A DNA stretch of 64,000 nucleotides from Chryseobacterium soldanellicola (GCF_900100115.1 NZ_FNKL01000001.1:434001-498000), one strand, 5' to 3'; numbered from the stretch's first letter, positions 38,576-48,672 are shown. Made by a program: numbers and translations. The notes: generated by a model not told the origin, from the letters alone.

Positions 38576-39220
38576 TTATTTCATTTTATCTGTTAAAAAT
38601 TTTAATTTAGATTCTATTTCATGATGGATTTTCTGAAGTTCATCTTCCGAAATTTCTCCGCGGGAACGGATTTCAAAGAAACATTTTGCTGTCATTTCCG
38701 CATCAATCGCAGCATCGTGGGAATGTTCCATTTTTTCATTAAAAAGGAAATCGTAAAGCTGTGGCAAGCGAAAATAATTAGCTTCAGGATTTAAAACATA
38801 GTCTTTGCTTTTTAGCATTGTGCAGTAAAAATGGCTTTTTTGAAAAGGATTTTCCAAGCCTGCCCTGTAAAAATCGCAGCTCAGCGTATGAATATCAAAT
38901 TCTGTGAAATGCCCTGTAATCAGCGGTTGATATTGCCGGATATCGTCTGAAAGCTTTTGCAGAACAAAACTTCGGTCTTTACCGTTTTTGCTTAAAAATT
39001 CCCTGGTGATTCCGTGAACCCTGAAGGATAATATACTGATCTTTAAATCTTCATCATCAATATAAAAATTTTCCTTTTTAACCTGTCTGTCGAATTCATC
39101 ATACAAAATCCACGAAACCTGAACCGCTGAAGGCCAGTTGTCTGTATCAGAATAAGGCAGATCCCAACGTTTCGGGATCGTCGTTGTTTCGGTATCGATA
39201 AAAAGGAGATATTTTTTCAA
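38576..39220 (-). CDS. DEDDh 3'-5' exonuclease (DnaQ-like)
   Basis: 214 residues. RNase T/DnaQ fold with ExoI LLFIDTETTTIP (5-16, two acidic residues), ExoII GHFTEFDIHTLSCDFYRAG with the second Asp, and ExoIII HSHDAAIDAEMTAKCFFEI with His and Asp. There is no ATG: the only sensible start is a TTG at 39220 (MKKYLLF...), because the first motif lies at the very N-terminus. In other bacteria this pair (exonuclease plus DUF294) lies beside a Na+/solute (acetate) symporter, as here. Confidence 0.85.
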   Translation of the reverse strand: MKKYLLFIDTETTTIPKRWDLPYSDTDNWPSAVQVSWILYDEFDRQVKKENFYIDDEDLKISILSFRVHGITREFLSKNGKDRSFVLQKLSDDIRQYQPLITGHFTEFDIHTLSCDFYRAGLENPFQKSHFYCTMLKSKDYVLNPEANYFRLPQLYDFLFNEKMEHSHDAAIDAEMTAKCFFEIRSRGEISEDELQKIHHEIESKLKFLTDKMK

Positions 39221-39257
39221 AACTTGATTTAAAATTACAAAATCATTATAACTTTTA

Positions 39258-39294
39258 ACAAAAATAGGATGCCAATAATGACATCCTATTTTAA
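39258..39294 (-). terminator. Terminator of the arabinose operon
   Basis: Perfect 11-bp stem AAAATAGGATG (39261-39271) and complement (39282-39292), T-run on the minus strand. It closes the araB-araD-araA-galM-symporter operon; the exonuclease is therefore in a separate unit. Confidence 0.85.
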
Positions 39295-39306
39295 TTTATT
39301 TTAAAA

Positions 39307-41034
39307 TTACCAGAATCTTACATAAAGTGCGGTCAGTAAAAGAACCGTTGCGACAATCATAACCAATGTTCTGTTGTCTACCTTAAACATTGTTGCATCA
39401 ATCGCAAAAGCTTTCGGATTTACCTTCGGACCAGCCAGACTTATCATCACCATCACAGCAACCGTGATAAAGAATGACCATCCCATATTAATTAAAAACG
39501 GAATTTCTGTAATCGTATGAACGACACCGTTTTCTAATTTCTCATAGGTAAAAGCAGTGTAAAGCCAAGTCTCTTTCCCGAAAATATCTACTGCAAAACT
39601 GTTGAAGAAAATCGCCAGTAAAAAACCCAGAAGAACACCGACCAAAGCTGCTGCTCCTGTTGTTCTCTTCCAGAACATTCCTAGGAGGAACATCGCAAAA
39701 ACTCCGGGACTGATAAATCCTGTATATTTCTGAATGAAGGTGAAACCTCCTTCTCCTCCGATTCCCAGAACATCTGTCCAGGTAAATGCTAAAGCAACAG
39801 CCATGGCAATAATAATTGCCCAACGACCTGTTCTTACCATTTCAATTTCGGTAGCATCTGCTTTCAGGTATTTTTTATAGATATCTAAAGTAAAAATCGT
39901 GGAAATACTGTTTACTTTTCCTGCCAAAGAGGCTACGATTGCTGCCGTAAGTGCCGCAACTGCAAGACCTTTAAGTCCGGTTGGTAAAAAGCCTAAAATA
40001 GCTGAATACGCGCCGTCTTTCACTCCGTTAAAACCAGTCAGATGTCCTTTTGTATATAAAACATAGGCTGCAATTCCCGGAAGCATTACGATGATCGGCA
40101 TAAATAATTTCAAAAATCCTGCGAATAAAATTCCTGTTCTTGCGGTTTTCAAATCAGCTCCCAAAGCGCGTTGTGTGATGTACTGGTTACATCCCCAATA
40201 ATTTAGGTTAACAATCCACTGTCCTGCAAAATACATTGCCAAGCCCGGTAAAACCACATATTTCTGAACATTCAGATTTTCCGGCATTGCCAGAGTTGTG
40301 GTGGTTGTCGTTGGTTTGTCAAGCATTAATTTAAAGTGTTCCGGGGCTTCATTCATTAAAGTCTGGAATCCTGCAAAAGCATTTCCTACAGCAGCACCGT
40401 TAATTCTCTGGTCAACAATCTGAAGCGCCATATAAACCGTTGCAAAACCTCCGATAATTAAAACTGCCACCTGAATAACATCGGTGTACCCGATTACTTT
40501 CATTCCTCCTAAACCAATCAGTAAAGCCATCAGAAGCAATCCAACCATAATAATATGAAGATTATCTCCACCCAACAAAGTATCGATCGCCAAAGCACCG
40601 AGATAAAGAATAGAGGTAAGATTTACAATTACATAGAGAAAAAGCCAAAAGACAGCCATAATCAGAGAAACCGATTTATTATAACGGGTTTCCAGAAATT
40701 GAGGCATCGTGTAAATTTTATTTTTAAGATAAATCGGGATAAACCATACGGCGATGATAATTAATGCAATCGCTGCAATCCATTCGTAAGCTGCAACAGC
40801 AATTCCCACGAAAAAACCTTCACCACTCATGCCTATAAACTGTTCCGCTGAAATATTGGATGCAATTAAACTGGCTCCAATTGCCCACCAGGTGAGCGAG
40901 CCTTCTGCCAGAAAATAATCTTTACTGCCTGTAGCTGCAGACTTTTTTCTGTTGTAAATCCAAATTCCATACCCTGCTACCACCACAAAATAAACAAGAA
41001 ATATGATGATATCGATCGTTGATAAGTTACCCAT
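39307..41034 (-). CDS. Na+/sugar symporter, SSS family
   Basis: 575 residues, about 14 membrane helices. Sodium:solute symporter signatures: DYFLAEGSLTWWAIGASLIASNISAEQFIGMSGEG (about 39-73), the IGYTDVIQ segment, and LAGKVNSISTIFTLDIYKKY (about 370-389). SGLT-type members of this length move glucose, galactose or arabinose. It lies 3 bp downstream of galM and at the end of the araBDA operon, so arabinose (or galactose) is the likely substrate. The assignment of a single sugar is inference. Confidence 0.9.
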   Translation of the reverse strand: MGNLSTIDIIIFLVYFVVVAGYGIWIYNRKKSAATGSKDYFLAEGSLTWWAIGASLIASNISAEQFIGMSGEGFFVGIAVAAYEWIAAIALIIIAVWFIPIYLKNKIYTMPQFLETRYNKSVSLIMAVFWLFLYVIVNLTSILYLGALAIDTLLGGDNLHIIMVGLLLMALLIGLGGMKVIGYTDVIQVAVLIIGGFATVYMALQIVDQRINGAAVGNAFAGFQTLMNEAPEHFKLMLDKPTTTTTTLAMPENLNVQKYVVLPGLAMYFAGQWIVNLNYWGCNQYITQRALGADLKTARTGILFAGFLKLFMPIIVMLPGIAAYVLYTKGHLTGFNGVKDGAYSAILGFLPTGLKGLAVAALTAAIVASLAGKVNSISTIFTLDIYKKYLKADATEIEMVRTGRWAIIIAMAVALAFTWTDVLGIGGEGGFTFIQKYTGFISPGVFAMFLLGMFWKRTTGAAALVGVLLGFLLAIFFNSFAVDIFGKETWLYTAFTYEKLENGVVHTITEIPFLINMGWSFFITVAVMVMISLAGPKVNPKAFAIDATMFKVDNRTLVMIVATVLLLTALYVRFW

Positions 41035-41037
41035 AAT

Positions 41038-42195
41038 CTATTTTTTAACTGAGAATTTATAAATCGTTTTAGTCTGATATTTTTGTCCCGGCTTCAGCTC
41101 TGTTGAAGGAAAAGAAGACTGATTCGGAGAGTCCGGGAAATGCTGGGTTTCTAAACAAAACCCTGTTCGGAATTCATTTTTTCCACCCGTTTTAGTATCA
41201 AATTTTCCATCAAGAAAATTTCCTGAATAGAATTGGACACCCGGCTGATCTGTTAAAACTTCCATTATCCTTCCTGATTCAGGATGATACACTTTGGCAA
41301 TGCTTCTCATTCCTTTTCCATTCAGAATCCAGTTGTGATCGTAGCCTTTTCCTTTTTTAAGCTGATCGTCGGCAGCATTAATATCTTTTCCGATTGGCTT
41401 TGAAACTGTGAAATCAAACGGACTTCCTTTTACTGCTTTTTGCTCACCGGTTGGAATCAACGTTTCATTTACAGGTAAGAATTGATCTGCATTGATTTGC
41501 AGTTCGTGGTCGGTAATCGTTTTTGTGAAGTTTCCTGAAAGATTGAAATATGAATGTTGAGTAAGATTCACAACCGTTGCTTTATCCGTCATTGCTTCAT
41601 AAGAGATCTCCAAAGCATCATCGTCTGTTAAAGTGTATAAAACGGTTGTGGTTAATTTTCCCGGATAGCCTTCTTCGCCATCAGCACTCGTGTACGTCAG
41701 TTTTAAAGTTGGAAATCTTGCATCTTTTACAGGCTCGATATTCCAGAATTTAGTATGGAAACCTTCTTTTCCTCCATGAAGACTGTTGGGTCCGTCATTT
41801 TTATCAATCTCAAAAGTTTTACCTTCCAAAGTAAATTTTGCGTTGGCAATTCTGTTTCCGTAACGACCGATCAAAGCCCCAAAATAATAAGGATTTCCAT
41901 TAAAATACTCTTCAGGTTTTGTGAATCCTAAAACAATATCTTCATATTTTCCGTTTTTGTCGGGAGCGGTGAGCGAGGTTATAATCCCTCCAAAATTAAT
42001 GACTTCCAATGTCATCCCGTTTTTGTTGGTTAAGGTATATTTTTTAATAGAATCGCCTTTTGCGGTCACTCCGTAGTCTGAAACCTGTATCTTTTCCATA
42101 TTCTCTTTTTGGCTCTGATTATTATTTTCTTTTTTACTGCACCCGAAAATACATAAAAGTGCAATAATAATCAGATTATAACTTATTTTTTTCAT
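41038..42195 (-). CDS. galM: Aldose 1-epimerase (mutarotase), lipoprotein
   Basis: 385 residues. Signal peptide with lipobox CIFGC at about 15-19, so probably anchored to a membrane facing the periplasm, unlike the soluble E. coli GalM. GalM landmarks: NFGGIITSLTAPD, GPNSLHGGKEGFHTKFW, NLTQHSYFNLSG (His catalytic) and FCLETQHFPDSPNQ with the catalytic Glu. It equilibrates anomers of aldoses such as galactose, arabinose or xylose released outside the cytoplasm. Between araA and the symporter, in the same operon. Confidence 0.93.
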   Translation of the reverse strand: MKKISYNLIIIALLCIFGCSKKENNNQSQKENMEKIQVSDYGVTAKGDSIKKYTLTNKNGMTLEVINFGGIITSLTAPDKNGKYEDIVLGFTKPEEYFNGNPYYFGALIGRYGNRIANAKFTLEGKTFEIDKNDGPNSLHGGKEGFHTKFWNIEPVKDARFPTLKLTYTSADGEEGYPGKLTTTVLYTLTDDDALEISYEAMTDKATVVNLTQHSYFNLSGNFTKTITDHELQINADQFLPVNETLIPTGEQKAVKGSPFDFTVSKPIGKDINAADDQLKKGKGYDHNWILNGKGMRSIAKVYHPESGRIMEVLTDQPGVQFYSGNFLDGKFDTKTGGKNEFRTGFCLETQHFPDSPNQSSFPSTELKPGQKYQTKTIYKFSVKK

Positions 42196-42216
42196 AGTTT
42201 AAATCATTTTGCAAGT

Positions 42217-43713
42217 TTAACGATAATAGATTTCATTCCACCTAAGTGTATTCTTAAAATCACGGATTTTTGTATCTTCATCAATAACCAATGACTCAAT
42301 ATCCGCTATTTCTGCAAAATCTTCCAGCTGTTCTGCGCTGATATTCTCACTGTAACATGTGTGATGTGCTCCGCCCGCGAGTATCCAAGCTTCTGCAGCC
42401 GTGTATAAATCCGGAAGTGGCTTCCAAAGAACTCTTGCTACAGGAAGTTTTGGTAATTCCTCCGTAATTTCCAATGCTTTTGTTTTGTTGATTAACAGCC
42501 TGAAATGATTTCCGAAATCCATCAGCGCCGCATTTAACGAATCAATATTTCCTCTTGAATTGAATACCAGACGTACAGGATCTGCCTTACCACCAATTCC
42601 CAACGGATGAATCTCACAAGAAGGTTTGTCAACCGCCAAAACAGGGTCAACTTCAAGCATATGCGAGCCTAAAACCGACGGATTTGAAGGATTGAGATGA
42701 TAGGTATAATCTTCCATAAAGGCATTTCCGCCATCAAGACCTTGTCCCATCGTTTTCATGGCACGAACTAAAGCTGCTGTTTTCCAGTCGCCTTCTCCGG
42801 CAAAACCATAACCTTTTTCCATCAGCCTCTGAACGGCAATTCCCGGAAGTTGTTCTAAACCATGAAGGTCTTCAAAAGTATCCGAGAAGCCTTTGAAATT
42901 TCCGTCTTTCAGGAATTTTTCCAAGCCTAATTCTATTCTTGCAGCTGCTTCAAGCGATTTTCTGTTGCTTCCGCCCGAAAGAAGAGATTCTGCCATTTTA
43001 TAAGAAGCTTCATATTCTTCCATTAAAGTTTTAATCTCGCCATCACCAATGGAATTGACAACGCTTACCAAATCCCCGATTCCCCATGTATTTACTGAAA
43101 ATCCGAATTTGGTTTCGGCTTCTACTTTGTCGCCATCTGTAACGGCAACATATCTCATATTATCCCCAAAACGGGCGAATTTAGCTCCCTGCCAATCATC
43201 CCAACCTACTGCAACGCGGCTCCAGTCTCCGATTTGTTTTTGAACTCTTTCTTCTGCCCAATGTCCTACAACTACTTTTCTGTTTTTACGGAGACGGCTT
43301 ACCATAAAACCGAATTCACGGTCTCCATGGGCCGCCTGATTCAGATTCATAAAATCCATATCCATCGTAGACCACGGAATATCTTGATTGAATTGGGTAT
43401 GAAGATGCAACATTGGCTTTTGTAGAGCGGTCAGTCCACGAATCCACATTTTTGCAGGTGAAAACGTATGCATCCAGGTTACAATTCCGATGCAGTCTTC
43501 CGCACGATTAGCTGCCGTTAATGTTTCAAAAATTTCTTCGGTTGATTTTACGGTTGGTTTAATAATAACTTTTACAGGAATTAATGAAGATTGATTAAAA
43601 GCTTCAACAATTTTCTGTGAATGTTCAGCAACCTGTGCTAAGGTTTCCGGGCCGTATAAATGCTGGCTTCCGGTGATAAACCAGATTTCTTTGGTATTGA
43701 GAGGTGTTAACAT
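42217..43713 (-). CDS. araA: L-arabinose isomerase
   Basis: 498 residues, standard AraA length. Converts L-arabinose to L-ribulose with Mn2+. Characteristic stretches: the opening [21 protein letters not shown] (9-29), [47 protein letters not shown], and GGAHHTCYS near residue 447. The start lies next to a 7-bp tandem repeat (43731-43777). Part of the araB-araD-araA operon under the operator at 46645. Confidence 0.97.
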   Translation of the reverse strand: MLTPLNTKEIWFITGSQHLYGPETLAQVAEHSQKIVEAFNQSSLIPVKVIIKPTVKSTEEIFETLTAANRAEDCIGIVTWMHTFSPAKMWIRGLTALQKPMLHLHTQFNQDIPWSTMDMDFMNLNQAAHGDREFGFMVSRLRKNRKVVVGHWAEERVQKQIGDWSRVAVGWDDWQGAKFARFGDNMRYVAVTDGDKVEAETKFGFSVNTWGIGDLVSVVNSIGDGEIKTLMEEYEASYKMAESLLSGGSNRKSLEAAARIELGLEKFLKDGNFKGFSDTFEDLHGLEQLPGIAVQRLMEKGYGFAGEGDWKTAALVRAMKTMGQGLDGGNAFMEDYTYHLNPSNPSVLGSHMLEVDPVLAVDKPSCEIHPLGIGGKADPVRLVFNSRGNIDSLNAALMDFGNHFRLLINKTKALEITEELPKLPVARVLWKPLPDLYTAAEAWILAGGAHHTCYSENISAEQLEDFAEIADIESLVIDEDTKIRDFKNTLRWNEIYYR

Positions 43714-43730
43714 ATATTATAATTGATAAA

Positions 43731-43777
43731 TGATGATTGATGATTGATGATTGATGATTGATGATTAATGATTGATT
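43731..43777. repeat. 7-bp tandem repeat (TGATGAT)
   Basis: About five and a half copies of TGATGAT/TGATTGA-like heptamers, 18-64 bp before the araA start codon. Confidence 0.85.
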
Positions 43778-43786
43778 GTTTTATTT

Positions 43787-43835
43787 TTTCCACAGGTTTT
43801 ACCTGTGGCTATTGATATTGAACCCTTCGGGTTCT
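43787..43835. repeat. Double-hairpin repeat, copy B
   Basis: CCACAGGT...ACCTGTGG (43790-43808) followed by GAACCCTTCGGGTTC (43820-43834). Confidence 0.85.
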
Positions 43836-43867
43836 GCTTAATAATTTGTTTTTTTTAAGATGATATT

Positions 43868-44566
43868 TTATTGTCCGTAATAGGCATTTTTGCCGTGTTT
43901 GCGTTCGTAATGTTTTTTTATGAGTGAATCTTTCAGGCGCGGTGCATCAGGGTTGATCTGTTTTGTGCGATATGCCATTTCAGCGATGGTTTCCAAAACT
44001 TTGCTGTTGTAAACGGCTTTATCAGCATTTTTACCCCAGGTAAAAGGTCCGTGATTTCCGATAAGAACCATTTCAACTTCTTCGTAAGACAGGTTTTTTT
44101 CTTTGAAGCAATCGAGAATTTGGATTCCAGTATTGTATTCGTAGTTTCCTTCGATTAAATCGTCGCGCATTGGTTGCGCACAGGGAATATCTTCCGTTAA
44201 ATGATCTGCATGCGTGGTTCCCAAAATCGGAATATCCATCTGAGCCTGCGCCCAGGCAACGGAATAGATCGCGTGCGTATGAGAAATTCCGCCAATGTTG
44301 TCCCAGTTTTGGTAGAGGTAAGCGTGGGTTTTGGTGTCAGAAGATGGCCTTAATTTTCCTTCCACTATATTGGCATCATAATCTAAAATGACTATATCTT
44401 CAGGTTTCAGGATCTCATAAGGAACGCCACTTGGTTTGATGGCAAAAATTCCTTTATCGCGGTCAACGGCACTTACATTCCCGAAGGTGTAAACGACCAG
44501 CTTTAATGCATCCAGCTGCATATTGGCTTCGTAACATTCTCGTTTTAATTCTTTATAGATGCTCAT
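43868..44566 (-). CDS. araD: L-ribulose-5-phosphate 4-epimerase
   Basis: 232 residues, class II aldolase fold. Converts L-ribulose-5-phosphate to D-xylulose-5-phosphate. Landmarks: SAVDRDKGIFAIKPSGVPYE, the zinc-binding HTHAIYSVAWAQAQMDIPI and GTTHADHLTEDIPC, and NHGPFTWGKNADKAVYNS near the C-terminus. Between araB and araA in the same strand; the spacer upstream (294 bp) is filled with repeats instead of a promoter that I can recognise. Confidence 0.95.
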   Translation of the reverse strand: MSIYKELKRECYEANMQLDALKLVVYTFGNVSAVDRDKGIFAIKPSGVPYEILKPEDIVILDYDANIVEGKLRPSSDTKTHAYLYQNWDNIGGISHTHAIYSVAWAQAQMDIPILGTTHADHLTEDIPCAQPMRDDLIEGNYEYNTGIQILDCFKEKNLSYEEVEMVLIGNHGPFTWGKNADKAVYNSKVLETIAEMAYRTKQINPDAPRLKDSLIKKHYERKHGKNAYYGQ

Positions 44567-44664
44567 TTTGTTTTTATTAAATGATTGAAAGATTAAATAA
44601 TTTAAAGATTACAGATTTTCATTTAAGGCTTAGCCCGTTATTGATTTAGTTTAAACATTGGATC

Positions 44665-44762
44665 TCACGCAGCCCGGCTTGAGCGGAAATCCTTTTTGTG
44701 AATTGGCAAAAGCTTTGGCCAAAAAGATTGGGAGCGGAAGACGGAGATTGCTGCCCTAAAAA
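44665..44762. repeat. Dispersed GCAGCCCG/GCTGCCC repeat, copy 3 (divergent)
   Basis: Ends GCAGCCCGGCTTGAGCGGA and TTGCTGCCCTAAA agree with the other copies; the interior differs (AATTGGCAAAAGCTTTGGCC replaces the GGAGCAAAGCGGAAC part). Confidence 0.8.
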
Positions 44763-44807
44763 TTTTAGCCGTTTATTTTTTGGCTGATCGTTGCAGGTTG
44801 TATTACA

Positions 44808-44851
44808 TAATCTTAACAGTTCGCTCCTGCGGAACTGCTAGAACAAGATTA
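44808..44851. repeat. Nested inverted repeat between araD and araB
   Basis: Outer arms TAATCTT (44808-44814) and AAGATTA (44845-44851); inner arms AGTTC and GAACT. Immediately after the araB stop on the minus strand, so it might act as a 3'-end structure. No T-run follows. Confidence 0.6.
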
Positions 44852-44860
44852 AATTTTCTA

Positions 44861-46561
44861 TCACCTAAAGCTTTCGGCTGTCAGCTTCTTTTTCGATTTG
44901 ATATTGTCTTCTGTGAAGTCGGCGAGAATCTGATATTGGTTCATTAATTCTGCATATTTTTCCACCTGATCTGCCTGAGGGAAATATTCTGCTTCGAAAT
45001 CGGAACCCATTTTCTGACTTGCTTCCTGAACATTTGCGTAAATGCCTGCCGAAACTGCCGCGTAAATCGCTGCTCCCAAAGCTGGGGCCTGATCAGATGC
45101 GGCTATGACGATAGGCATATTCAGGACATTTGCCAACGTCTGCATAATGAATGGAGATTTTCTGGCTACACCGCCAATTCCGATGACTTTTTCAATTTTT
45201 ACTCCTTCTTCTTCGAAACGGTCAACAATTTTTTTCGATCCGAAGCAAATGGCATTGACCAATGCTTTGAAAATATGCGGGGCTTTTGTCCCTAATGAAA
45301 GATTGCTGATAGCAGCTTTAAGTTCCTGATTGGCATCCGGCGTCCGTCTTCCATTTACCCAATCCAACGCGATAGGAACGGCTTCGGAAAGAGGAATTTT
45401 TTCTGCTTCAAAAGTCAGATTTCGGATGAGATTATTTTCTATTTCTTCTTTTAACAATCGTTTTTGATTATCATCGATGACATTAGAATTCATCAATATG
45501 TTTTGTGTTGGCCAAGTCAGAATATCTTTGTACCACGCCAATACATCACCAAATGCAGATTGCCCGGCTTCAAGACCAATCAAACCCGGAATAACGGAGC
45601 CATTGACCTGACCACAGATTCCTTTGACGGTTTTCTCCTGAATAATTTCGTTGGATGCCACCATAATATCACAGGTTGAGGTTCCCATAATACGGATCAG
45701 CGTATTTTCTTCCACTTTTGCACCGACTGCACCGGAATGCGCATCGAAAGTTCCGACGGTAATGACGGTATTGGTTGTTAATCCTAATTTTTCTGCCCAT
45801 TCCTGATTCAGATTTCCTGCAGCTTCGTCTGAGGTATATGTTTTTTCGTAAAGCCTGTCACGAAGCTCCGCCAATGATGGATCTAGCAGCCCAAGAAACT
45901 CTTTTGAAGGAAGCCCGTCCCACGACTCGTGCCACATTGCTTTGTGACCCGCTGCGCAACGGCTTCTTTTGAATGTTGCCAAATCCTGATGATCGGAAAG
46001 CAGAAAAGTCATATAATCGCAGTGTTCCATCCAGCTGTAGGCAGAATTTTTTACATTTTGATCAACTCTATTGATATGAAGAATCTTGGCCCAGAACCAT
46101 TCGGATGAATAAATTCCGCCTTCAAATTTAGTGTAATCTTCACCACCCCAGTTTCTGGCAAGCTGATTGATTTCTTCTGCTTCATTGATAGAAGTATGGT
46201 CTTTCCATAAAATCATCATTGCGTTCGGATTTTCTTCAAATCCCGGCGTTAAAGATAATGCTATGCCGTCTTTGGTCACAGGAATCGGCGATGAACCGGT
46301 GGTATCAATACAGATGCTGACAATAGCTTCAGGCGCCACTCCACTTTCTTTTACCACATCAGAAATGGTTTTTTGCAAGCCCTCGATATGGTCTGACGGA
46401 TGCTGGCGAAATTGGTTTTCTCCCGGCTGACAAAATTTTCCCTGTTTCCATCGTTGGTAATAGCTGACGGATGTTGCCAGTTCTGCTCCGTTTTCTGTAT
46501 CAATCAGCACTGCGCGTACGGAATCTGTGCCATAATCCAGTCCGATAACATATTTCTTCAT
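44861..46561 (-). CDS. araB: L-ribulokinase
   Basis: 566 residues, the AraB length. FGGY kinase phosphorylating L-ribulose. Seen: VIGLDYGTDSVRAVLID (4-20, phosphate 1), SICIDTTGSSPIPV, FEGGIYSSEWFWAKILHINR, VGTFDAHSGAVGAKV and IMGTSTCDIMVASNE (about 283-310), then KVIGIGGVARKSPFIMQTLANVLNMPIVIAASDQAPALGAAIYAA in the C-terminal half. First gene of the operon araB-araD-araA-galM-symporter. A -7 box at 46620-46627 and an AraR operator at 46645 lie upstream. Confidence 0.95.
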   Translation of the reverse strand: MKKYVIGLDYGTDSVRAVLIDTENGAELATSVSYYQRWKQGKFCQPGENQFRQHPSDHIEGLQKTISDVVKESGVAPEAIVSICIDTTGSSPIPVTKDGIALSLTPGFEENPNAMMILWKDHTSINEAEEINQLARNWGGEDYTKFEGGIYSSEWFWAKILHINRVDQNVKNSAYSWMEHCDYMTFLLSDHQDLATFKRSRCAAGHKAMWHESWDGLPSKEFLGLLDPSLAELRDRLYEKTYTSDEAAGNLNQEWAEKLGLTTNTVITVGTFDAHSGAVGAKVEENTLIRIMGTSTCDIMVASNEIIQEKTVKGICGQVNGSVIPGLIGLEAGQSAFGDVLAWYKDILTWPTQNILMNSNVIDDNQKRLLKEEIENNLIRNLTFEAEKIPLSEAVPIALDWVNGRRTPDANQELKAAISNLSLGTKAPHIFKALVNAICFGSKKIVDRFEEEGVKIEKVIGIGGVARKSPFIMQTLANVLNMPIVIAASDQAPALGAAIYAAVSAGIYANVQEASQKMGSDFEAEYFPQADQVEKYAELMNQYQILADFTEDNIKSKKKLTAESFR

Positions 46562-46619
46562 TTTTATAATGAATTTAGTTTTAATAAATATTTACATTTC
46601 CCTTAATTGGAGAATAAAA

Positions 46620-46662
46620 CAAATATAAGATTCTATTTTAAATAAATGTATAAAATACACTT
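46620..46662 (-). promoter_or_regulatory. araB promoter with AraR operator
   Basis: Minus strand: operator AAGTGTATTTTATACATT (46662-46645, TGTA-N5-TACA), 17 nt, TATATTTG -7 box (46627-46620). The operator covers the expected -33 region, as for a repressor. The stretch 46621-46665 is nearly identical to 51498-51542 upstream of GH3. Confidence 0.75.
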
Positions 46663-46698
46663 AATTTTAATTTTTCTTTTATTGATCGCACCTAAGGT

Positions 46699-48672
46699 TT
46701 ATTTAATCTTCAAAATAACCAAAGAATTGGCGGGAATTTCAACTGAAAATTTCCCATTTTTAATGATTGAATTATCTTCAGCGGGCTGTATATTTTCCGT
46801 TTTAAAGTTGTTTTCGTCAGAAAGTGCAGGAGCTGTTAAGACAATTTTCATTAATTTTTGTCCCAATTTTATATTTCCAGGGTTGATTTCGATTGATTTT
46901 TTTTCAGAATCTGTATTGACAATTTTAATAATTACTTCATTATTTTTACTGTCTTTTACGGCTGTTGCATAGATTTTATCCTGTCCGCTGACCGAATTTT
47001 TATTATGATAAATTCTCAATAAGTCGGTGCCTTTATTAGTCGAAAATAATTTCTGAACATAATAATTAGGTGTTGCGTATGAATACAGATTATTGAACCA
47101 AATCAAATCCGGAGTCCATTGCCAACCATCGGCGTGTGCAAATAACGGCGCATAAGAGGTCATTGTTACCACATCCGCATTTCTTTCCAGTCCGGTCATA
47201 AAAGCGGCTTCGGAAAGTGCCGATTCCCAATTGTTTTTATTGTCCGGACTGACTACTTTCACAGACTGAACGGCGTACTCACCCGCAAAAACTTTAGGCC
47301 CGTTTCTGTCGTATTTATCATATCTTGCTGCATTTTGCTGAAACCATTTTGCGGAATTGTAATAATGCTCATCCACGATTTGCGCATTGAGTTTTTTAAG
47401 TTCTTTCCAGCCATAATCAAAAAAATCACCGTCGGGCGAAGGTCCGCTTCCTGAAATGATTTTAATATCAGGATATTTCGCGTGAATGGCTTTTTCAAAA
47501 ATTTTGTAGCGTTTGATGTAATCTTCGCCCCACTGTTCATTTCCGACACCGATATATTTCATATTAAAAGCTTTTGGATGCCCCATTTCTGCACGAATCT
47601 TGCCCCATTTCGTATTGATATCGCCATTGGCAAATTCAATTAAATCCAACGCATCCTGAACAAAGGGATTTAATTTTTCAAGATCTACCAGCTCACCCGT
47701 GTTAAACTGACAGGCCATTCCGCAGCTCAGAATCGGTAAAGGTTCGGCTCCCAAATCTTCGGAAAGCTGGAAATATTCGTAAAAACCTAATCCGAACGAT
47801 TGGTAATAATCGGGAGCAAGACGGTGCGCAAATCCCGAACTCCATTTATTGATAAGATATTCTCTGTCTGCTACATTTCCTAATGTTTTTTTCCATTGAT
47901 ATCTTTCCGCCAGTGTTCTGCCCTCCACAATGCAACCTCCCGGAAAACGTAAGAAACCAGGCTGCAAATCGTATAATTTCTGAACCAAATCCTTTCTTAA
48001 ACCACCTTTTCTTCCTTTCCATGTATCTTGTGGAAACAGAGAAATCATATCCATATTTACCACGCCGTTTCCTGTGAATGTGATTTGAAGTTTCGCTTTT
48101 TCAACTGTTCTTGTCGGAGAAAAAACAGCCTTATATTTTTGCCAGCCTTTTTCTTTGATGATTATCGGGACTGTAGAAATTACGGCTCCGTTTTCGTCAA
48201 CCAGGCTTACATTTACGGCAGAAATATTTCCGGACACATTTTCCAGATCAAAACTGAAATCATACTTGGCATCTTTATGAAGCCCAATTCCACGGAAGCC
48301 TTCATTTTCCAATACGTATTTTTTATCATTATGAACGGTAATTCTTGCGTAGTTTTTATTGGTCTTGGAATGATCAGAATAAATGGTCAAAAATCCGGAA
48401 TCCAGATTATGGGAAAGCGTTTGTGTATTTTGCTGCTTCCAGCCAGTTAAAAGTTCGTCAAACTCAAAGCTTCGGTTTTTGATTAATTCGGCATATATTC
48501 CGCCATCGGCTGCAAAGTTGATATCTTCAAAGAAAATCCCGTACATTGTTGGCTGAATTTTAATGTTGGTAGAGCTTTCATCCAGATCTAAAGTAAACTT
48601 TGAGATTTGCGCTGATGAAAATGCAACGCAGCTTAAAAGAAGGACTGAGAAAATTTTATTTTTAATTTTCAT
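46699..48672 (-). CDS. Alpha-L-arabinofuranosidase, GH51
   Basis: 657 residues with signal peptide (about 1-21, FSSAQ). A carbohydrate-binding-like beta domain (about 80-215) precedes the GH51 barrel. Catalytic acid/base Glu379 in IGVGNEQWGEDY; nucleophile Glu465 in VFAGEYAVQSV. Other landmarks: RFPGGCIVEG and LWFNNLYSYATPNYYVQKLFS. It releases alpha-linked L-arabinofuranose from arabinan, arabinoxylan or arabinogalactan. Second gene after GH3, 118 bp apart, and in the same direction, so both are probably under the operator at 51522. Confidence 0.93.
   Translation of the reverse strand: MKIKNKIFSVLLLSCVAFSSAQISKFTLDLDESSTNIKIQPTMYGIFFEDINFAADGGIYAELIKNRSFEFDELLTGWKQQNTQTLSHNLDSGFLTIYSDHSKTNKNYARITVHNDKKYVLENEGFRGIGLHKDAKYDFSFDLENVSGNISAVNVSLVDENGAVISTVPIIIKEKGWQKYKAVFSPTRTVEKAKLQITFTGNGVVNMDMISLFPQDTWKGRKGGLRKDLVQKLYDLQPGFLRFPGGCIVEGRTLAERYQWKKTLGNVADREYLINKWSSGFAHRLAPDYYQSFGLGFYEYFQLSEDLGAEPLPILSCGMACQFNTGELVDLEKLNPFVQDALDLIEFANGDINTKWGKIRAEMGHPKAFNMKYIGVGNEQWGEDYIKRYKIFEKAIHAKYPDIKIISGSGPSPDGDFFDYGWKELKKLNAQIVDEHYYNSAKWFQQNAARYDKYDRNGPKVFAGEYAVQSVKVVSPDNKNNWESALSEAAFMTGLERNADVVTMTSYAPLFAHADGWQWTPDLIWFNNLYSYATPNYYVQKLFSTNKGTDLLRIYHNKNSVSGQDKIYATAVKDSKNNEVIIKIVNTDSEKKSIEINPGNIKLGQKLMKIVLTAPALSDENNFKTENIQPAEDNSIIKNGKFSVEIPANSLVILKIK

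Noticed and set aside
43731..43777. CRISPR array
   Set aside because: Heptamer tandem repeat without spacers or cas genes.
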